64,000 nucleotides of DNA, from NCBI GenBank assembly GCA_006352455.1, contig VANL01000004.1:124001-188000 (forward strand), given 5' to 3'. A program made the position numbers and the translations under genes. Shown one piece after another: positions 32,958-46,199 of this stretch; position 1 is the stretch's first letter; every line of letters starts with the position of its first letter. This DNA is from Brachionus sp. 'Tiscar' (lineage: Eukaryota > Rotifera > Eurotatoria > Ploima > Brachionidae). Under the pieces are notes generated by a model. It was given only the letters and a program-made list of their open reading frames with translations. It was not told the origin of the DNA and did no database searches.

Positions 32958-35625
32958 CTAATCGTGACAACGGCATAGAGCACTATTGTAATCACTAATT
33001 GCCGAATTAAGTTTCAAGTCTCGACGACATTTGGCGCAGAAACCACTCGGCAAATTAGCTCGTCGGGCCATATTTTTCTCCTGAATACTTTGCATAGTAG
33101 CATTTAATTTATTTTGATAATCAAATTCATTTTTGTGGTATGCATCGATTTCTTGTTTCTCCAAATCATTTGCCTAATCAAATAAAGAAAAAAAAATAAA
33201 TATCTAAAATACAAATATTCCTTAAGCTATCTCACCATTCTCTTTTGAAGATTAGTGTATTGTATTTGTTCACTTAAATCTTGGCCATAATTGCGGATTT
33301 TCTCTCTCAATTTTAGTTTTTCTATTTCTTCTTGATGCCTATAAAAATCAATAATCTTATTAATTTCTTGTCTCTCTAATTCTAGCTCTTGTTCTCGTTG
33401 TCTATTGCGCTCAACTAAAATAAAATTTAATTTAAAATTATTTGATCTAAATTTATTCTATCAAAAAAAGAAAAAACCAAAAAAACAATACTTTTGTCTA
33501 TAATTTGTTGCTGTCTCTCTTGGATAACTTTTTCTAAAAGATTTTTTCTTGCTTGTTTTTCAGCTCTCCATTTAGCCAGACGTTTTTGCATTTGTTTCTC
33601 AACTTCTTCGCTTATAATTTGATCGAGTTCTTTTTCGCGTCGTTTTTCTTCTTCATACTGTTGTCTTAGATATTCTCTATACAATCTTTGCTCTTCCATT
33701 AACTCTTGCTTTAAAAAGAAAATTTTTTTTAACTGCTTTTTTTTTAATCAATTACTTTTCTTTTAGCTTTTTCGATATCCTCATTCTGAAATGATATCAA
33801 AGAGTCTTCCAAAGCCTTCAGATCAAACATGAGCTCTTCTTTTGCTCGTTTAGCTTCATGCTCTAATTTAGCCCTTAGAAACAAAAATAATTAGCATTCC
33901 CTAGTAAATACTTGGATTAAAATGAATCCACTCTAAATCTTTGTTTTTTATAGCTAAATACTTACTTTACGTTAAGATCAAGCTCACGTCTTCGAGCTGC
34001 TTGGTCCTCCAATTTTTTCTGATAGAGCAGCTCTTTTTCTAGCTTGTCAATATTTTCTTTTTCACGCTTAAATTTCAACATAAGTGATTAATTTTTGTCA
34101 GCTTTTTTTCAATTACCATCAGCCGACCATTTTCGGCTTTTATTCGTTTCTCTTCTTCTTTTTGTCTTTCTAATACATCCATTTGTTGTTTTAATATTTC
34201 AGCTACTTCAATATTTCTATCATATGCCTTTTTGGCTTCCCGATCCTCCCTTTCTTTTTTGGCTTGGATATCCTGATACCATAAATCAGCATATAAAGCT
34301 TCTTCTTCCTTTAAAAAAAAACATATAAATAGCTCAAAATAGCTTTCATTTGTTTTTTTTTATATGTATTTCTGTTTAAGCCTAAGTTCATTCAGATAAA
34401 AAAAATTAAAAAATAAAACAATAATCTCAATGTGTCCACTAGGTTAAATACTTAATAATAATAAAATAATATATATAAAATTTAGAATATAAATAGATAG
34501 AAAAAGAAATCGAAAAAATAAATCGATATTAAAAATTAAGAGAGCAATAACATAAAGGAATAGGATACAAAATCAATCTTGAATTGATACATCTAATATA
34601 AAATTTAAAATAATAAAATTGAGTTTCCAGGAGATCAGATAACATGTAAAAGATTTTCCTGATTTTGTATATTTTTATGTTTTGATAAATGCTTCAGATG
34701 TGTAAAATGCAAGTTAAGGAGAAGATTATCCAAATTTGAATGACATGTAAAATACGTAATCTTGATTCAGAAAACGAGATTAGGCATGCTAAATATGGTC
34801 TAAAATTTAGTCAATGAGTACTTAAAAAAATAATCCATTTGTTTCTAAAGCAAAGTGTTTTGTCAAAGAAGAGATACAGAAATCTATCATTTTTAAGTAA
34901 AAAATAAAGATTTACCAATTTATGTCTATTTCGGCACACTTTTTCTTCAATTTGTCTCATATACTCTTCTTTCATTCCAGCCTGCAATTGCTTTGATTGA
35001 AAAGTTCTCAACTCATCGCATTCGGATCTTAATTGAACAAAATATTTTTTTTTTCAAATTTTTTTTTTAATCTTACCTCCATTTTTGTTCAAGTTTTTCC
35101 TGTACAAAAGCCGCCTTTTCCATTTCTTTGTTAATTCTAATCTGTTTAGCTTTTTCTCTAAGTTGGGCTGCTCGCTCCAATGGAGTAATAACACTTGATA
35201 AGAGTTCTTGTTCGTACATTTTATCCTCATAATTTAATAAATCCTTCAATCTAAAAAATATTTATTAAAAATGTTTTAATTAAATTTGATCGAAAGCAAA
35301 CTTTTTTCGACGTTCAAAAAGCAAAAAATTTCTTTGGTTCATTATTTCTTCAACAGTGCGATCAATTTGTTTAAGTTTAGCTTTTCGATCAATATCATTA
35401 AAAAAATCAAATTTTATTTTGTCATTAACATTGAGCTGATGACCGGCATTAAAGGTCTCTTGTTCAAACTTAATTCGATTTGACTTTTGTACCAAATTCT
35501 CATTTCCTGGACGCGGGAGTTTGGCTATCTTCATAACAAAAAAAGAAAGCTTTTTTTTTTCAATATCAGCAGTACAAACTTACAACTCCGAATTCACCCG
35601 GATTTGGTCCAGTTATATTCCTCAT
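32958..35625 (-). CDS. CFAP53 (CCDC11), cilia and flagella associated protein
   Basis: CFAP53 is a filamentous protein inside axonemal doublet microtubules and at basal bodies, needed for motile cilia and left-right patterning. The start at 35625 (MRNITGPNPGEFG) is followed by KFDFFNDIDRKAKLKQID, ERRKKLKDLLNYEDKMYEQE, and FVQEKLEQKWRSECDELR, the last two matching conserved blocks in the family. Later come EEALYADLWYQD and EEQRLYREYLRQQYEEEKRR with EKELDQIISEE. Nearly the whole protein is charged coiled coil over about a dozen small exons. The extreme C-terminus differs from vertebrate CFAP53: it carries a CAKC...CRC cysteine arrangement. The stop is at 32958. Identification is firm; the C-terminal tail is lineage-specific or poorly conserved. 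Confidence 0.9.
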
Positions 35626-36406
35626 TTTTTGCTTAAGATAATTTGTTTATCAAAAACAACTTTCAAACTGAGTTACATATAAAACTTGGTATATTATAAC
35701 AACTGAATGAATGTATGATAATTTATTAAGCTAGCTCCATAGCAACCAAATTGGACTCTATATTAAAAGAGGATTTTCTAAGCATTTAAAAATGTTAGCA
35801 AATTTTTGTTTTTTATTTTCAAGTTGTGTGCTAAATTTTTTGAAGATATTAGACACATTTTAGACAGATATTTTATCTAGGTCTTAAAGCTTGTGCCCGG
35901 ATACACTTTAATTTTAATCTAAAAATTTTCAAGCCTATGTCCCTAAGGAATAAAAATTTTCAATATTTATAATTAAAATATCTAAACAAGTGTTTAAGGT
36001 TGAGTTTGATTAACTTAAGTATTGAGCATCAATTATCTGCTAATTAGTTTGCCAATAGGTGAATTTGAATCATCATGGCCCCCTCTAGCTTTAACTTGCA
36101 TAATAAATTTATTCATTTTTTAAATGGAATTAGACATAGAAGTGAAGAGAACAACAAATTCACTGCAAATATAATTTCGCTTTGCTTTCAATTGCAATTT
36201 TTTGCAATAATTTTTTTTTAAAATAAAATATCATTATAATATAAAAATATAATTTTTAAGATCATCATTTTTTGTTGTTGTTAACATAAGAAAAACTAAA
36301 TTGTACTAGAAATTTTGTTTATATCCTTGGCTTTGACAAGTTTTAGACTCTTGAATATTCTGCTATAAGAATAGAGATTAGCGACTAGATAAATTTTTTT
36401 ATTATA
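35626..36406. promoter_or_regulatory. Divergent promoter region CFAP53 / SLMAP
   Basis: This 781-nt region separates the start codons of CFAP53 (minus) and SLMAP (plus). It is AT-rich with no clear TATA box. A small, less AT-rich patch lies near 36060-36110 (CATCATGGCCCCCTCTAGC). Nothing else is recognised. Confidence 0.45.
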
Positions 36407-39400
36407 ATGACAATAGTAATGGAAGAAGATGCTTTCTCTTCATCGCTATCGTCACTGTCAACCTTATCACCACAATCCAATTATCAAACACTGCTGAGCA
36501 GAGACAGTCTCAACTCGAGTTATCTTTCGAACACATCGACCACCTCACCAGTTATTAATCAAAGTCAACAGTCACCCAATAGTAACACGCCTAATTTAGA
36601 GAATTGTCCATATGCAGTTTTTATATTTCGGTCGAATGGAAATAATTCGAGCGAATTGTTTGAGGAAAGGCGCATACCTTTAGACAAATCGTGTAAAATA
36701 GGCAGATCAGTAGCCAAAATTAGACCTGAGCCGAACAATGCAATATTTGACTGCAAAGTTCTGTCCAGAAACCATGCTTTACTTTGGGAAGAAAATGGCA
36801 AAGTAATTTCAATAGGAAAAATGTTAAATTTTTTGTATTTATGTCTATTTTTTTAAATTTCAGTTTTATATTCAAGATACTAAAAGTTCAAATGGAACTT
36901 TTTTAAATGGCAATCGACTCGGAAAAAGCAACGAAGATAGTCCCCCGTATGAGTTAACATCTGGTGACATTATTCAATTTGGTGTTGATGTTACTGAGAA
37001 TACAAAAAAGGTAACTCATGGCTGCATTACTGTTGAAGTTAGACTTTTTCTTCGCTCTGGAGTTGAAGCCATTTATAAACCGTAAGATGCTGATTATTTT
37101 TTAAATTTCTTTAAATAATAAAAAACTGCTAAAAAAAGGTAAAAATAGAATGGTAAAAGTTTTATAAATTTCGCATAATTAAACTACATTTTTAAAATAT
37201 TTTATTAAATAAAATTTAAATTTTTTAAAATAAATTAAGTACTCAACAAACGAACAAAGTTGATGTGCAAACGCAGGAGCTGTATCAGTTGGCTTTGTTT
37301 TTACAAGTAAGAAAAAAAAAACAATTAATTTCTTTATTTTATAAAAATTTTTAAATAAAGGAAGCAATGATGAGAGAGGAAATTTTGAATCAAAAATTAT
37401 TGAGCTTACAAACTTTTATTGACCAAGCTAAGCAAACTAGTGAAAATGGATGGCTGGTAATTAAAGATTTTTTTCTTATTGAATTACTAAAATACTTTGA
37501 ACTTTAAAAGACTTTAATTCAAGAGGATCGACTGCTATCTCGAATCGATTGCCTGGAAAAACAAACTAGTTTAAATAATAAAGTGAAATTTAGTTTAATT
37601 AAAATTTTTTTCAGTAATAATTCCTTTTTTTTTAGAATGTTACTGAAGAGCAATATAAAAAAACGATCAATTCTTTACGAGAAGAGAAGTTAAAAATAGA
37701 AGACTCAGCTAAGGTTTGTATTAGATGGCAAAGTAACTTTTGCTGATATAGAATATTTTCTTATTCTTAAAATTATATAAAATAATTAAGATATTAAAAT
37801 AATATTATTTCAAAAAAAATTAATTGGAAATTGTATTTGGAGTAGCTCAGAAAATTATTTTAAAAAATTCCTAATTAAAACTTTAAATACTAAGATTTTT
37901 TCCTATATTAAATGAGTTGTAAATAAAATTAAAAAAAAAAATTTGAAAATGAAATCAAAAAAGCTGATTGAATCTGAAATTATTTTCAGAATTTTTTTAA
38001 AATAAAATGCTTTAAAAAAGTAAAATTTTGATTTTTAAATATTCCAAGATTTTTTTTTTAATTATTAAATTTTCAATTATCAATGCTAAAAATCTAATTC
38101 ATTTTTGATTAATTAAATTAAATTCAAAAACAAGATTCAGAAAATTTCTTAAAATCGTTAAACATTAACAATATAACTAAAGACTTGGAGAAATTAATGA
38201 TAGAACAAACTCAATTTAAAGGTTCTTAACCTATTAACTTTTTTTGTTTTATTACTTTTTTAATTTATTAAAAGATCAAAATTAAAGCTTTCTCTGATTT
38301 AAGTTCTTCCAAAAGACCTTAATTTTTGGATTCTGTTTTGGATACTGTTGAAATAATATTTTAAAAACATTTAAAATAAATATAATTAAAAAAATGTTAA
38401 TAATTATTTTTTAAAAATTAAATTAAAATTATTTTATAGGAAAGCATTCAAAAATTGATTGAAGAAAAAAACGAGTCAAACCAAAAATTGGATGATTTTG
38501 TGGCAATGGTTAATTCAAAAGAAGAAGAGTCGTTTCAATTGAAGAGATTGAATGAAGAATTAAAATCCAAGATCCTTGATCTTGCAGGTCAAAATCAAGA
38601 TTTGTTAACCCAAATAGAAAATTTTCAGAATGAATTAGAAGAAATTAAAGCAAAATACAACGAAAAATGTACCAGTTTAGATAATGAAAAACAAAATTTC
38701 GAAAATCAAATAGCCGACTATGTTGACTCGGAAAAAAAACATGCTGCACAAGTAAATTCGTAGTTTGATAAACTTTTTTTATTTCATTCCAAAATAAGAT
38801 TGAGCTGTTGATCGCAGAAAAAGACATTCAATCAAAGCAATTGGAAGGTCTTTTGATTAAATTTGAACAAATGAAAGAAATAAATGAAATTTATGCTAAA
38901 AAAATAGACACTTATGAAGAAATAATGGTAAAGTCCGATATTAAAGAAAATTTAAAAGCAGAGTCTAACGAGCCTGAAAGCAAAGAAACAACTGATACTG
39001 ATAAGAAAATATCTGTCAAAAACGAGGTTCTTAACGATCTTTCTAATAATTTTATCAGTGAGTCTGAGGTTATTGTGCAAAAAGAATCTGTTAATATCTC
39101 TTCAGTAAATGGGAAAATCGAAGATGAAAAAGAAAACTTAGCTCTAATTTCCGAACCAAGTTCAAATGGAGAAGTTGAATATAATACCGATCAAGTAAAC
39201 GAAAAGGAGACTTCTGAAGCAAGAAATTTAAATACTGAATTGAAAAAACTGAATTACGAAATAGATGAACTTAAGCAAAAACTCGAGGCAGAAATCAACT
39301 CAAATTTAAAACTAAAAGATGAATTAAATCACTTAAAAGGTATGATTCATAAAAAGCTTATTTACTAATTGGAAATTGAAAATTTTTTATAATTGATATT

Positions 39401-40349
39401 AAATCCAGATAGATTTTTTTTGCTAAAATAGATTATAAATGCAATTTAAAATATTCGATTAAACAATTTATTAAATTAGATTTTTTAAACTATGTTTTTA
39501 AAAGATAATTGTCAAGATGAATCGCAGGATAACCAAAATTTTGATATATTGCTAAGAGAAAAAGCAGTTAAATTGGATGTATTGGAAAAAGAACTTGAAG
39601 AAAAAAATAAACTAATTGAAAAATTAGTCTTGAGCAAAAATGAATTGATAAATTTAAACTTGGCAAATGTTTTGAATATTTCAAAATCAAACGATTCGTT
39701 TGAACACAAAGAAACATGTAAAAATGAAAGAGATTCAATCACAGACAAATCAAATTTTTATTTAAACGAAAATACTGCTTCAGCTAATGATCAATTTAAG
39801 ACCCAAGTACAGGTTGTTCAATTAGCCGCTCGCCAATTTTTAGAGTAAATTTTTGCAGTATTTTTAAATAAATAAATTATTTAACTAATTTTGATTTAAA
39901 GAGATAGATCTGCATTGTTAAATAAAAGTTTGGATGAAGATGCTTATTTCAAACAATTGGAAGAGTCGGTCAGAAAATTAGAAGAGCTGAAAGAATTTTT
40001 GGATCAAAAGGACCAAAATACTAATGAAACTGATGCTAGCTTCTCAAGCAATCAAAAAATAAATGAACTTCAATTAAAGATAAAAAATCTTGAAGAACAA
40101 TGCCAAGAGTACAAATCAAAACTTGACACTACTGGTTCTGTTTTGGACGATTTAAACGAGGGCTATGAGGATTTGTCGTTGCGTGCAAAAATTGTACGAT
40201 TGAATGAAAAATTTTTTAACCACTACTAAAATTTTTTTTTAATATTTTAGGTCTCATATTTTTCAATGGTGCCACTAAGTCTATTGATGTTTGCTATCCT
40301 AATGGCGTTTTATCCGATTCTATCCACAATTACTGCCACTGATCTCTGA
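36407..40349 (+). CDS. SLMAP, FHA-domain tail-anchored STRIPAK component
   Basis: SLMAP is a tail-anchored membrane protein whose FHA domain binds phosphorylated MST1/2, bringing the STRIPAK phosphatase to Hippo kinases. After a serine-rich N-terminus, the FHA domain shows CKIGRSVAK, DCKVLSRNHALLW, QDTKSSNGTFLNGNRL and SGDIIQFGVDVTENTKKVTHG, with the phosphopeptide-contact Arg, Ser, Arg-Asn-His and Ser-Asn-Gly residues present. Then come ALFLQEAMMREE and LIQEDRLLSRIDCLE, as in family members. A long acidic coiled coil fills exons from 37.3 to 40.2 kb. The last exon, 40251-40349, encodes a hydrophobic tail (MVPLSLLMFAILMAFYPIL) ending in ITATDL, the membrane anchor. The stop is TGA 40347-40349. 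Confidence 0.94.
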
Positions 40350-40794
40350 TGTGTGTGTCGTGCAACGTGTGGAAAGATTACTCACTAATTTATGAAATAA
40401 CAAGCTTTTTCACAATTAAAATTTGTAAATTCTTCTAAAAACAGAGATAAAAACTGCTAAATTCTTAAAAAATTATTAGTCACTTTATATTTAACATAAC
40501 TCTTTAAAATTTTCTGTATATTTATTTATAAGAGAATAAAATTTTTTAAAATTTGGTTAAATATAAAAATTTGATTCATAAAAAAATGAAATTAATGGAA
40601 GTATTTTATTTTGATTAAGATAATGTCGATTTGAATAATATAAATAAAAAATACAAATTTCATAGACTTAAATTTTCTTTTTTTTTTAATAAATTAAAAT
40701 TACCAAATAACTCACAGTTAAATTAAAAATTTACAAATTTTTCTAAAAATAGAATAGTTAAAATATTTGTCAAAGATTAAAATAGAAAAAATCG
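40350..40794. other. Spacer between SLMAP and the ABCB6-like gene
   Basis: Tail-to-tail spacer of 445 nt. It is AT-rich, holds the two 3' UTRs and contains no other feature I can support. Confidence 0.5.
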
Positions 40795-43700
40795 TCAATT
40801 TTGATCCGAAAATAAGTCATCGTACTGACCGAATTTGACCGTTCGACCCTTTTCTAAAACAACTATTTTATCCATTGATTTAAGAATTTCCTTATCATTT
40901 GTAAAAAATAAGCATGTTCGATTCTCACAAAGCTTGTTGATCATACTTCTCAATTTCTCGTTTTTAACAGTTTCAAGTGATGTCTTAAAAAGAAAACAAT
41001 AAACTCTAATTTAGATATTTTATCAACTTACATCATTTATAATAAGATAATTCGGTTTTTTTGCATAGATCCTGGCGATTTCAATCTTGAATAGATTTTA
41101 AAAAAAATATTTTTTTAAAATTAAAAAATAAATCTATTTTATTAAAAGTACAAAAAATAATAAAAATAATAAATTATTTTCAAAAAATATCATTTTCATC
41201 AATTAATTAATTGATAATTATTATTAATTTAGCATTTATTATGTTTTTATTAATGGGCTAACATTATACCATAAAAAATTTACATCGAACCTAGTTAAAT
41301 TTGAATAATAAAAAATTGCTCATTAGTAGACTATGTAAACACTAGTGATGTCAAGCATATAAAAATTATATAAAAATATGTTCCAATAATTTTGTACTAT
41401 GTTCCCTTGAAAATATGTTTTCCTTAAATCATTTTTTTATTGAAGAATTCAGGAGTTATAGACTAACAGAAAATTTGATTCAAATTAAATTGATTTAAAA
41501 CAATTGAAGATCAATATAAAATATTGAATATTCTATATTTTTTACAAAATTTTTTTAAAATTTAATCTATTAAATTTTTTCTTTGAATTAAAAAAATTAA
41601 TTAAAAATAAGCTCTTTACTTTTATCAGATCCTGTTGTGAGAAAAAATAATTTTGTTGAGATATAATTGTTCTGTATCCATCTTCCATATTAGTTACTTT
41701 TTGCTTTAGGTCTGCGTAATCAACAATTTTATCAAGATCATCAAATTTAACATAGCCTAATTTTCCATAGACTAGATTAAATTCTAACGACTCGTTATAG
41801 AAAAGCTTAATTTCATTCATATCTAAGAGTCCGACTAAGCGTCTTAGTGATTCTTCTTCTAAATTTCTTACATCTTGGTTGTCATATTTTATCATTCCAC
41901 TAAAATAGCTGTTTAATTTAAGCATAACTTCTTGAATTTTTTTTATTTCGTTAGGTGTGCATCCAGTCAAGCAAACCTTTTGGCCTGGTTCTATTGAAAA
42001 ATTTATTGCATCATCAGGACCTCTTAATTAAATAGTTAGATATTCCTAGGATTTTTTTAAATCAAATACCCCGAAAAATTATCGAAAGATACACTCTCAA
42101 AACGTAAAGTGCCATTGTGATATTCAAAAAATTTAAGATTTTTTGATTTAGTTACATAATAATCTGTGTAATTAAGTGCTATTTCCATATCATAAAAGCT
42201 TTTTTTTATCGATCTGTGTAATTAAATATTTTTATTGTTTATCCTTGAGATAAAAAATTCAGTGTACTTGTAATAAGATCCTAGAGAGCTCAATTCGGAA
42301 TAAAGTCTCAGTAAAAATGAAGCAAACAAAACAAAATCGCCAATACTGAGAGCCTCTTCAGTTGTTATCATCCAAGAACAGTATATTGAACCTACTAAAA
42401 GACTTACATTCATCACCATGTTTTGTAACAAATTCAAAAACCATAAAGATTTTAAAGTGGTCGTTTCAGCAATCTATAAAAATTTAGAATTAAATTTTAT
42501 CAATTTTTTTAGAAGAATTTTGTAGAAAAAAAATAACAATTAAATTAACTAGTTTAAATAAAATTACTGTATAGCTTACTTGACATCGATCAATTAATTT
42601 TGTGTATTTTTCAGTCTCATGATGTTCAGTAGCATTGAGTTTGACAAATTTAACATTTTCCAAAGCTTCAAGAGTTTTTTCTTCCAAGTTTTTCTTTCTT
42701 TCGTTGAGAACTGTATTTAATTTAGCTCTACGTTCGCTTATGTAAATAGTGATAGCTTTTTTTTTAAATTAATTAAAGTGTACATTTAAATACCAATTGA
42801 TTTTACTTACTTAAATAAATAGATAGAGATAAAAATATCAAAATACTAAACCACATATTAAACAAGAACATGAAGTAAAATATGGCGATTAGAATATCCA
42901 AAAATATAGGCATAAAATCAAATAGAAGACTACTTAGAAAATTACTAATGCTCTCAGATCCGTCATTGATAAGATTATAAAACTCTTTTGGCTTATTTTG
43001 TGAATGAAGGTTGTACGACAACTTTTGAACATTAAAATATATGTTTTCAGATACTAGTCTTTTGATATTTTGTTTGACTCTTAGCCATAGGAAACTTCGC
43101 AAATTGTTCAAAAAACCATTTTGAATAAGCTTTCCATCCAAAAAAAGCAGTAAAGTCAAACTTACTAAAAGCAAAAGGGGAAACTTAAATGGCTCATTGA
43201 ATACTTGATTCTCCGATGTTTCAAACCCATCAGTATTATTGTTTCTAATGTCTATCATTTGATTAATTAAAATTTTTGAAAATATGGAAACCATTACTGA
43301 AGTTACTCTCAAAGACAACATAATTAATAAACAAAAGAAAAAACATGTTTTGGTTAAAAGCGATTCTGTTTTCCATATGTAGCTTAATGACAATCGAATT
43401 CTTTTATATAATTTTTGCGAAAATGTTTCAACTTCTTGGCTTTCCTTTAAATATTTTCTAAATTTTTTTTAAAAATAGAATTAAAATTTACAATTGCTAG
43501 GCCATATCTCCTTTTGGGAACACCGGGAGCACGAAAGCCAATTAAAAAACACAACAAAGTTGCACCAAATCTAAAACACCACAGGGAGAATCGGATTTTG
43601 TCTTTTTGAGAGTCCAAATTCCAGAACCATTCTTGTCCTTTGTAGGAAATGAATGCAAAATTTTCTATTATCAGTTGAAGTGTCCAGAAAATCAATATCA

Positions 43701-44162
43701 CAAGCCCATGTCCGCGCGTCGGAATACTTGGTAATGCTTTACAGCTCTCTACATATACTAACACAATGGCGATAGTCCATGAAATTGATTTAGCTGTGCA
43801 ATTTAATATTAAATAACCATAAAATTTATTCTTTTCTATTATGGTTGTTTCAATTGAGAATTTGATAAAAGCTTCGAGCATAAGCAGAAAATGCAACAAA
43901 TATTGAAGCCTGAATAAAAAATTCTTGTTTAAATATTCTTTATCGATATTGTTGGAAAATTTTCTGCCAAAAGACAACCAATTTAATAAAGCATAAAAAA
44001 AATTTTTCAATAATTTTACATATAAAACAAGATTTGTATTCCGCCAAACAAAAGAATGAAGACAAATGAAATCGAGTAGAAAATTGTATCAAAAAAGCAC
44101 AAGGAAAAGCCTTCATTTGTCCATGTGTTATTGAAGATGCTTGTATTTGACGGACAAAACAT
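40795..44162 (-). CDS. ABCB6/HMT-1-like half transporter with a degenerate ATPase domain
   Basis: Nine exons: 44162-44020, 43963-43492, 43444-42811, 42755-42580, 42473-42268, 42213-42070, 42022-41620, 41085-41032, 40983-40795. They splice in phase to 806 codons (human ABCB6 is 842). The N-terminal accessory membrane domain starts TNEGFSLCFFDTIFY, like ABCB6. The transmembrane core follows, with NLRSFLWLRVKQ, FMPIFLDILIAIFYFMFL and SIGDFVLFASFLLRLYS. The nucleotide-binding domain aligns with almost no gaps, yet its motifs are gone. Walker A is GCTPNEIKK (about 612-620), the signature is FSQQD (719-723), Walker B ends IIND (741-744), and the switch His is Asn773. Family members bind and export haem, porphyrins or metal-thiol conjugates. 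This one should not hydrolyse ATP; it may heterodimerise or act as a receptor or channel. No stop or frameshift interrupts it. Confidence 0.9.
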
Positions 44163-44425
44163 TTATTTTATTTAGAGATTCAACTTTGATTAAAAATATT
44201 AAAAATTTTTTAGAATTAATTTTCTGTTCATTTATAAACAAGTAGAATATTTGCAAAAAAAATTTAGCATTATCGCGGATAAATTTTTTTGTTGTGTAGG
44301 TTTTTATTCATGAGAAGAAAAAAATAGTTCAAATTTAGAAAGTTTATTAAACTTAATATAAAATTGAGATAAATTTAATTTTTCCTATGTCTAAACTAAT
44401 ATTTCGGAAAATAAAAAAACGCAAT

Positions 44426-45445
44426 TTAATTTCGCAATGCATCAATCAACTCCTGAAAATCGTGGACAAACCACAAACTCTTTGACTTGACATTTTCTCG
44501 AACAACATTTCCACCAAAGCCGATAAATCCGTTCTAAATTTGTTTAAAAAAAAAATTTAAAATAAGAAAAAAAATCCAAAATTTAATTACCGCTGGCGGA
44601 CAACTTTCGTAATCTGTCCATCCGTCACCTATCATTACAACTTTACTATAGCCGTGATTTTTCTTAAGAAAATCGATTACTCTCGCTTTGCCACCCGATT
44701 CACTGGTATACTCATTTTCGTCAAAAGATTGATACTCTCCTAAAAGAAAATTTATTTTTTGAAATAAAAACTTAATAAAATTAATAGTACCATTTTGATC
44801 GAATATGATTGTATTGGCAAAAATTCTGTCTCTTGGTACATTTAATTGATCTGCAATAGGATTGATAAAAAGTCTAAACCCGCCTGATACTAAATAAACT
44901 GCTACTTTATTTTCATTGAGCAAACCAACTAAATCCCTAGTTATAAATTTATTTAATGAAAAAAATTTTCAAATTTTTTTTTCAAGAATTCACTTCAAAG
45001 TTGAAATTTAAAGAGGTTATTAGAAGCCTTGGTTTAACAGAGCTTCTGTTTAGAATAAATCAAATTTAAAATTAAATATCATTTCAAATTCAACTCAAAT
45101 ACATACTTTATTTTAGGTGTTAGTTTGCACTTATCACTTTGAATAAAATCTTCTACTAATTTTTTGGACGGTCTAATTATGTTTAAACGCTGAGCTAATG
45201 CTTGCTTAAAAGTCACATTTCCCCCCATAGCTTTTTTAGTTCTAGAATAAATTTGAAATTATAAAATTCGTTTTGGTTATTTTTAAAGATTTTCTTTACA
45301 ATTCTTGGACTTGAGAGCCTGTTCCAGCAAATTCTGCCAGGTCATCGATAGCTTCATTGGTACACACAGTTGAGTCGACATCAAAGCAAACACAGTCTAC
45401 ATTTTTCCACAAATCAACTAATTCTTGCTTGTTATTGGCACTCAT
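44426..45445 (-). CDS. Phosphoserine phosphatase (PSPH)
   Basis: Catalyses the last step of serine synthesis, removing phosphate from L-3-phosphoserine in the cytosol; HAD superfamily. The start at 45445 reads MSANNKQELVDLW. Motif I is FDVDST with both aspartates. The cap region shows TKKAMGGNVTFKQALAQRL. Motif II is SGGFR. The lysine motif lies in SGGKARVI. Motif III is GDGWTDYESCPPA, where Trp replaces the Ala common in vertebrates. It ends GFIGFGGNVVREN and FVHDFQELIDALRN. All catalytic residues are present. Small introns separate about six exons. The upstream neighbour COG4 is divergent, and the gene is on the same strand as the ABCB6-like gene 263 nt downstream. Confidence 0.95.
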
Positions 45446-46199
45446 TTTTTCACAAATAATGTTTTAAAAGCTACAATAAATTATTTATATGTTAAATTTA
45501 TATGAAGAGAAGCATCTTTTCGGAGCATACCTTTCCCACGTGAAATTAATGACTAGGCACTTTAAATGTAACAATTATTCTACCTTTATAAAATAGTACG
45601 CTTAGGCTGTAGAAATAATTTTGCTCATATGCTCAAATCTAAATGCTTATTATTCAATATTTTTCATCTTTAAGATACTAAAAACCTAAGCTTTTTTTTA
45701 AAAAATTATTATGAACCGATTACGGTAAGAATTTTGGTACAAAGTACACATTTTAAGAAAATGAGTCTTTTTTTACTGATACTGAATGAAACGGTTGCTT
45801 CAAATTGGACAAACTGCATTTAATTTATACTAGTTTTGTTTTTTTCTGCTACCTCAAAATTATGAATTTTCATAACCTTGAGAAAATATTTTTTTTAAAG
45901 CCATATTGAAACTTAAGATAAAAGATTTCAATGGTCGACATATGACCGAAATAGTCTATTGTCTTAATTTTCTTTTCTTTTTTCTTTTTTAATTCTACTT
46001 TATTTCTGAGCTTGCAATATTTCAAAATAATTTGCATTAAACTAAAATTATGAACAAAATATTTTAAATTACTTGCATGAAATATTTGAATCGACAAAAA
46101 TACTTTTGATTTATGTGTAAGGTTTTTGTCAAATTTTCAATTGATTGCATTAATTAAAAATAATAAACTAAAATATAATACTCCTGGCAACGTGAATCA
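45446..46199. promoter_or_regulatory. Divergent promoter region PSPH / COG4
   Basis: The 754 nt between divergent start codons must contain both promoters. It is AT-rich with no named element recognised. A 75-codon minus-strand frame at 45870-46097 is lysine/isoleucine-rich and looks like chance. Confidence 0.45.

Noticed and set aside
43964..44019. Methionine start of the ABCB6-like protein near 44010
   Set aside because: That stretch is a 56-nt intron ending in GGCAG. The upstream exon starting at 44162 matches the ABCB6 N-terminus.
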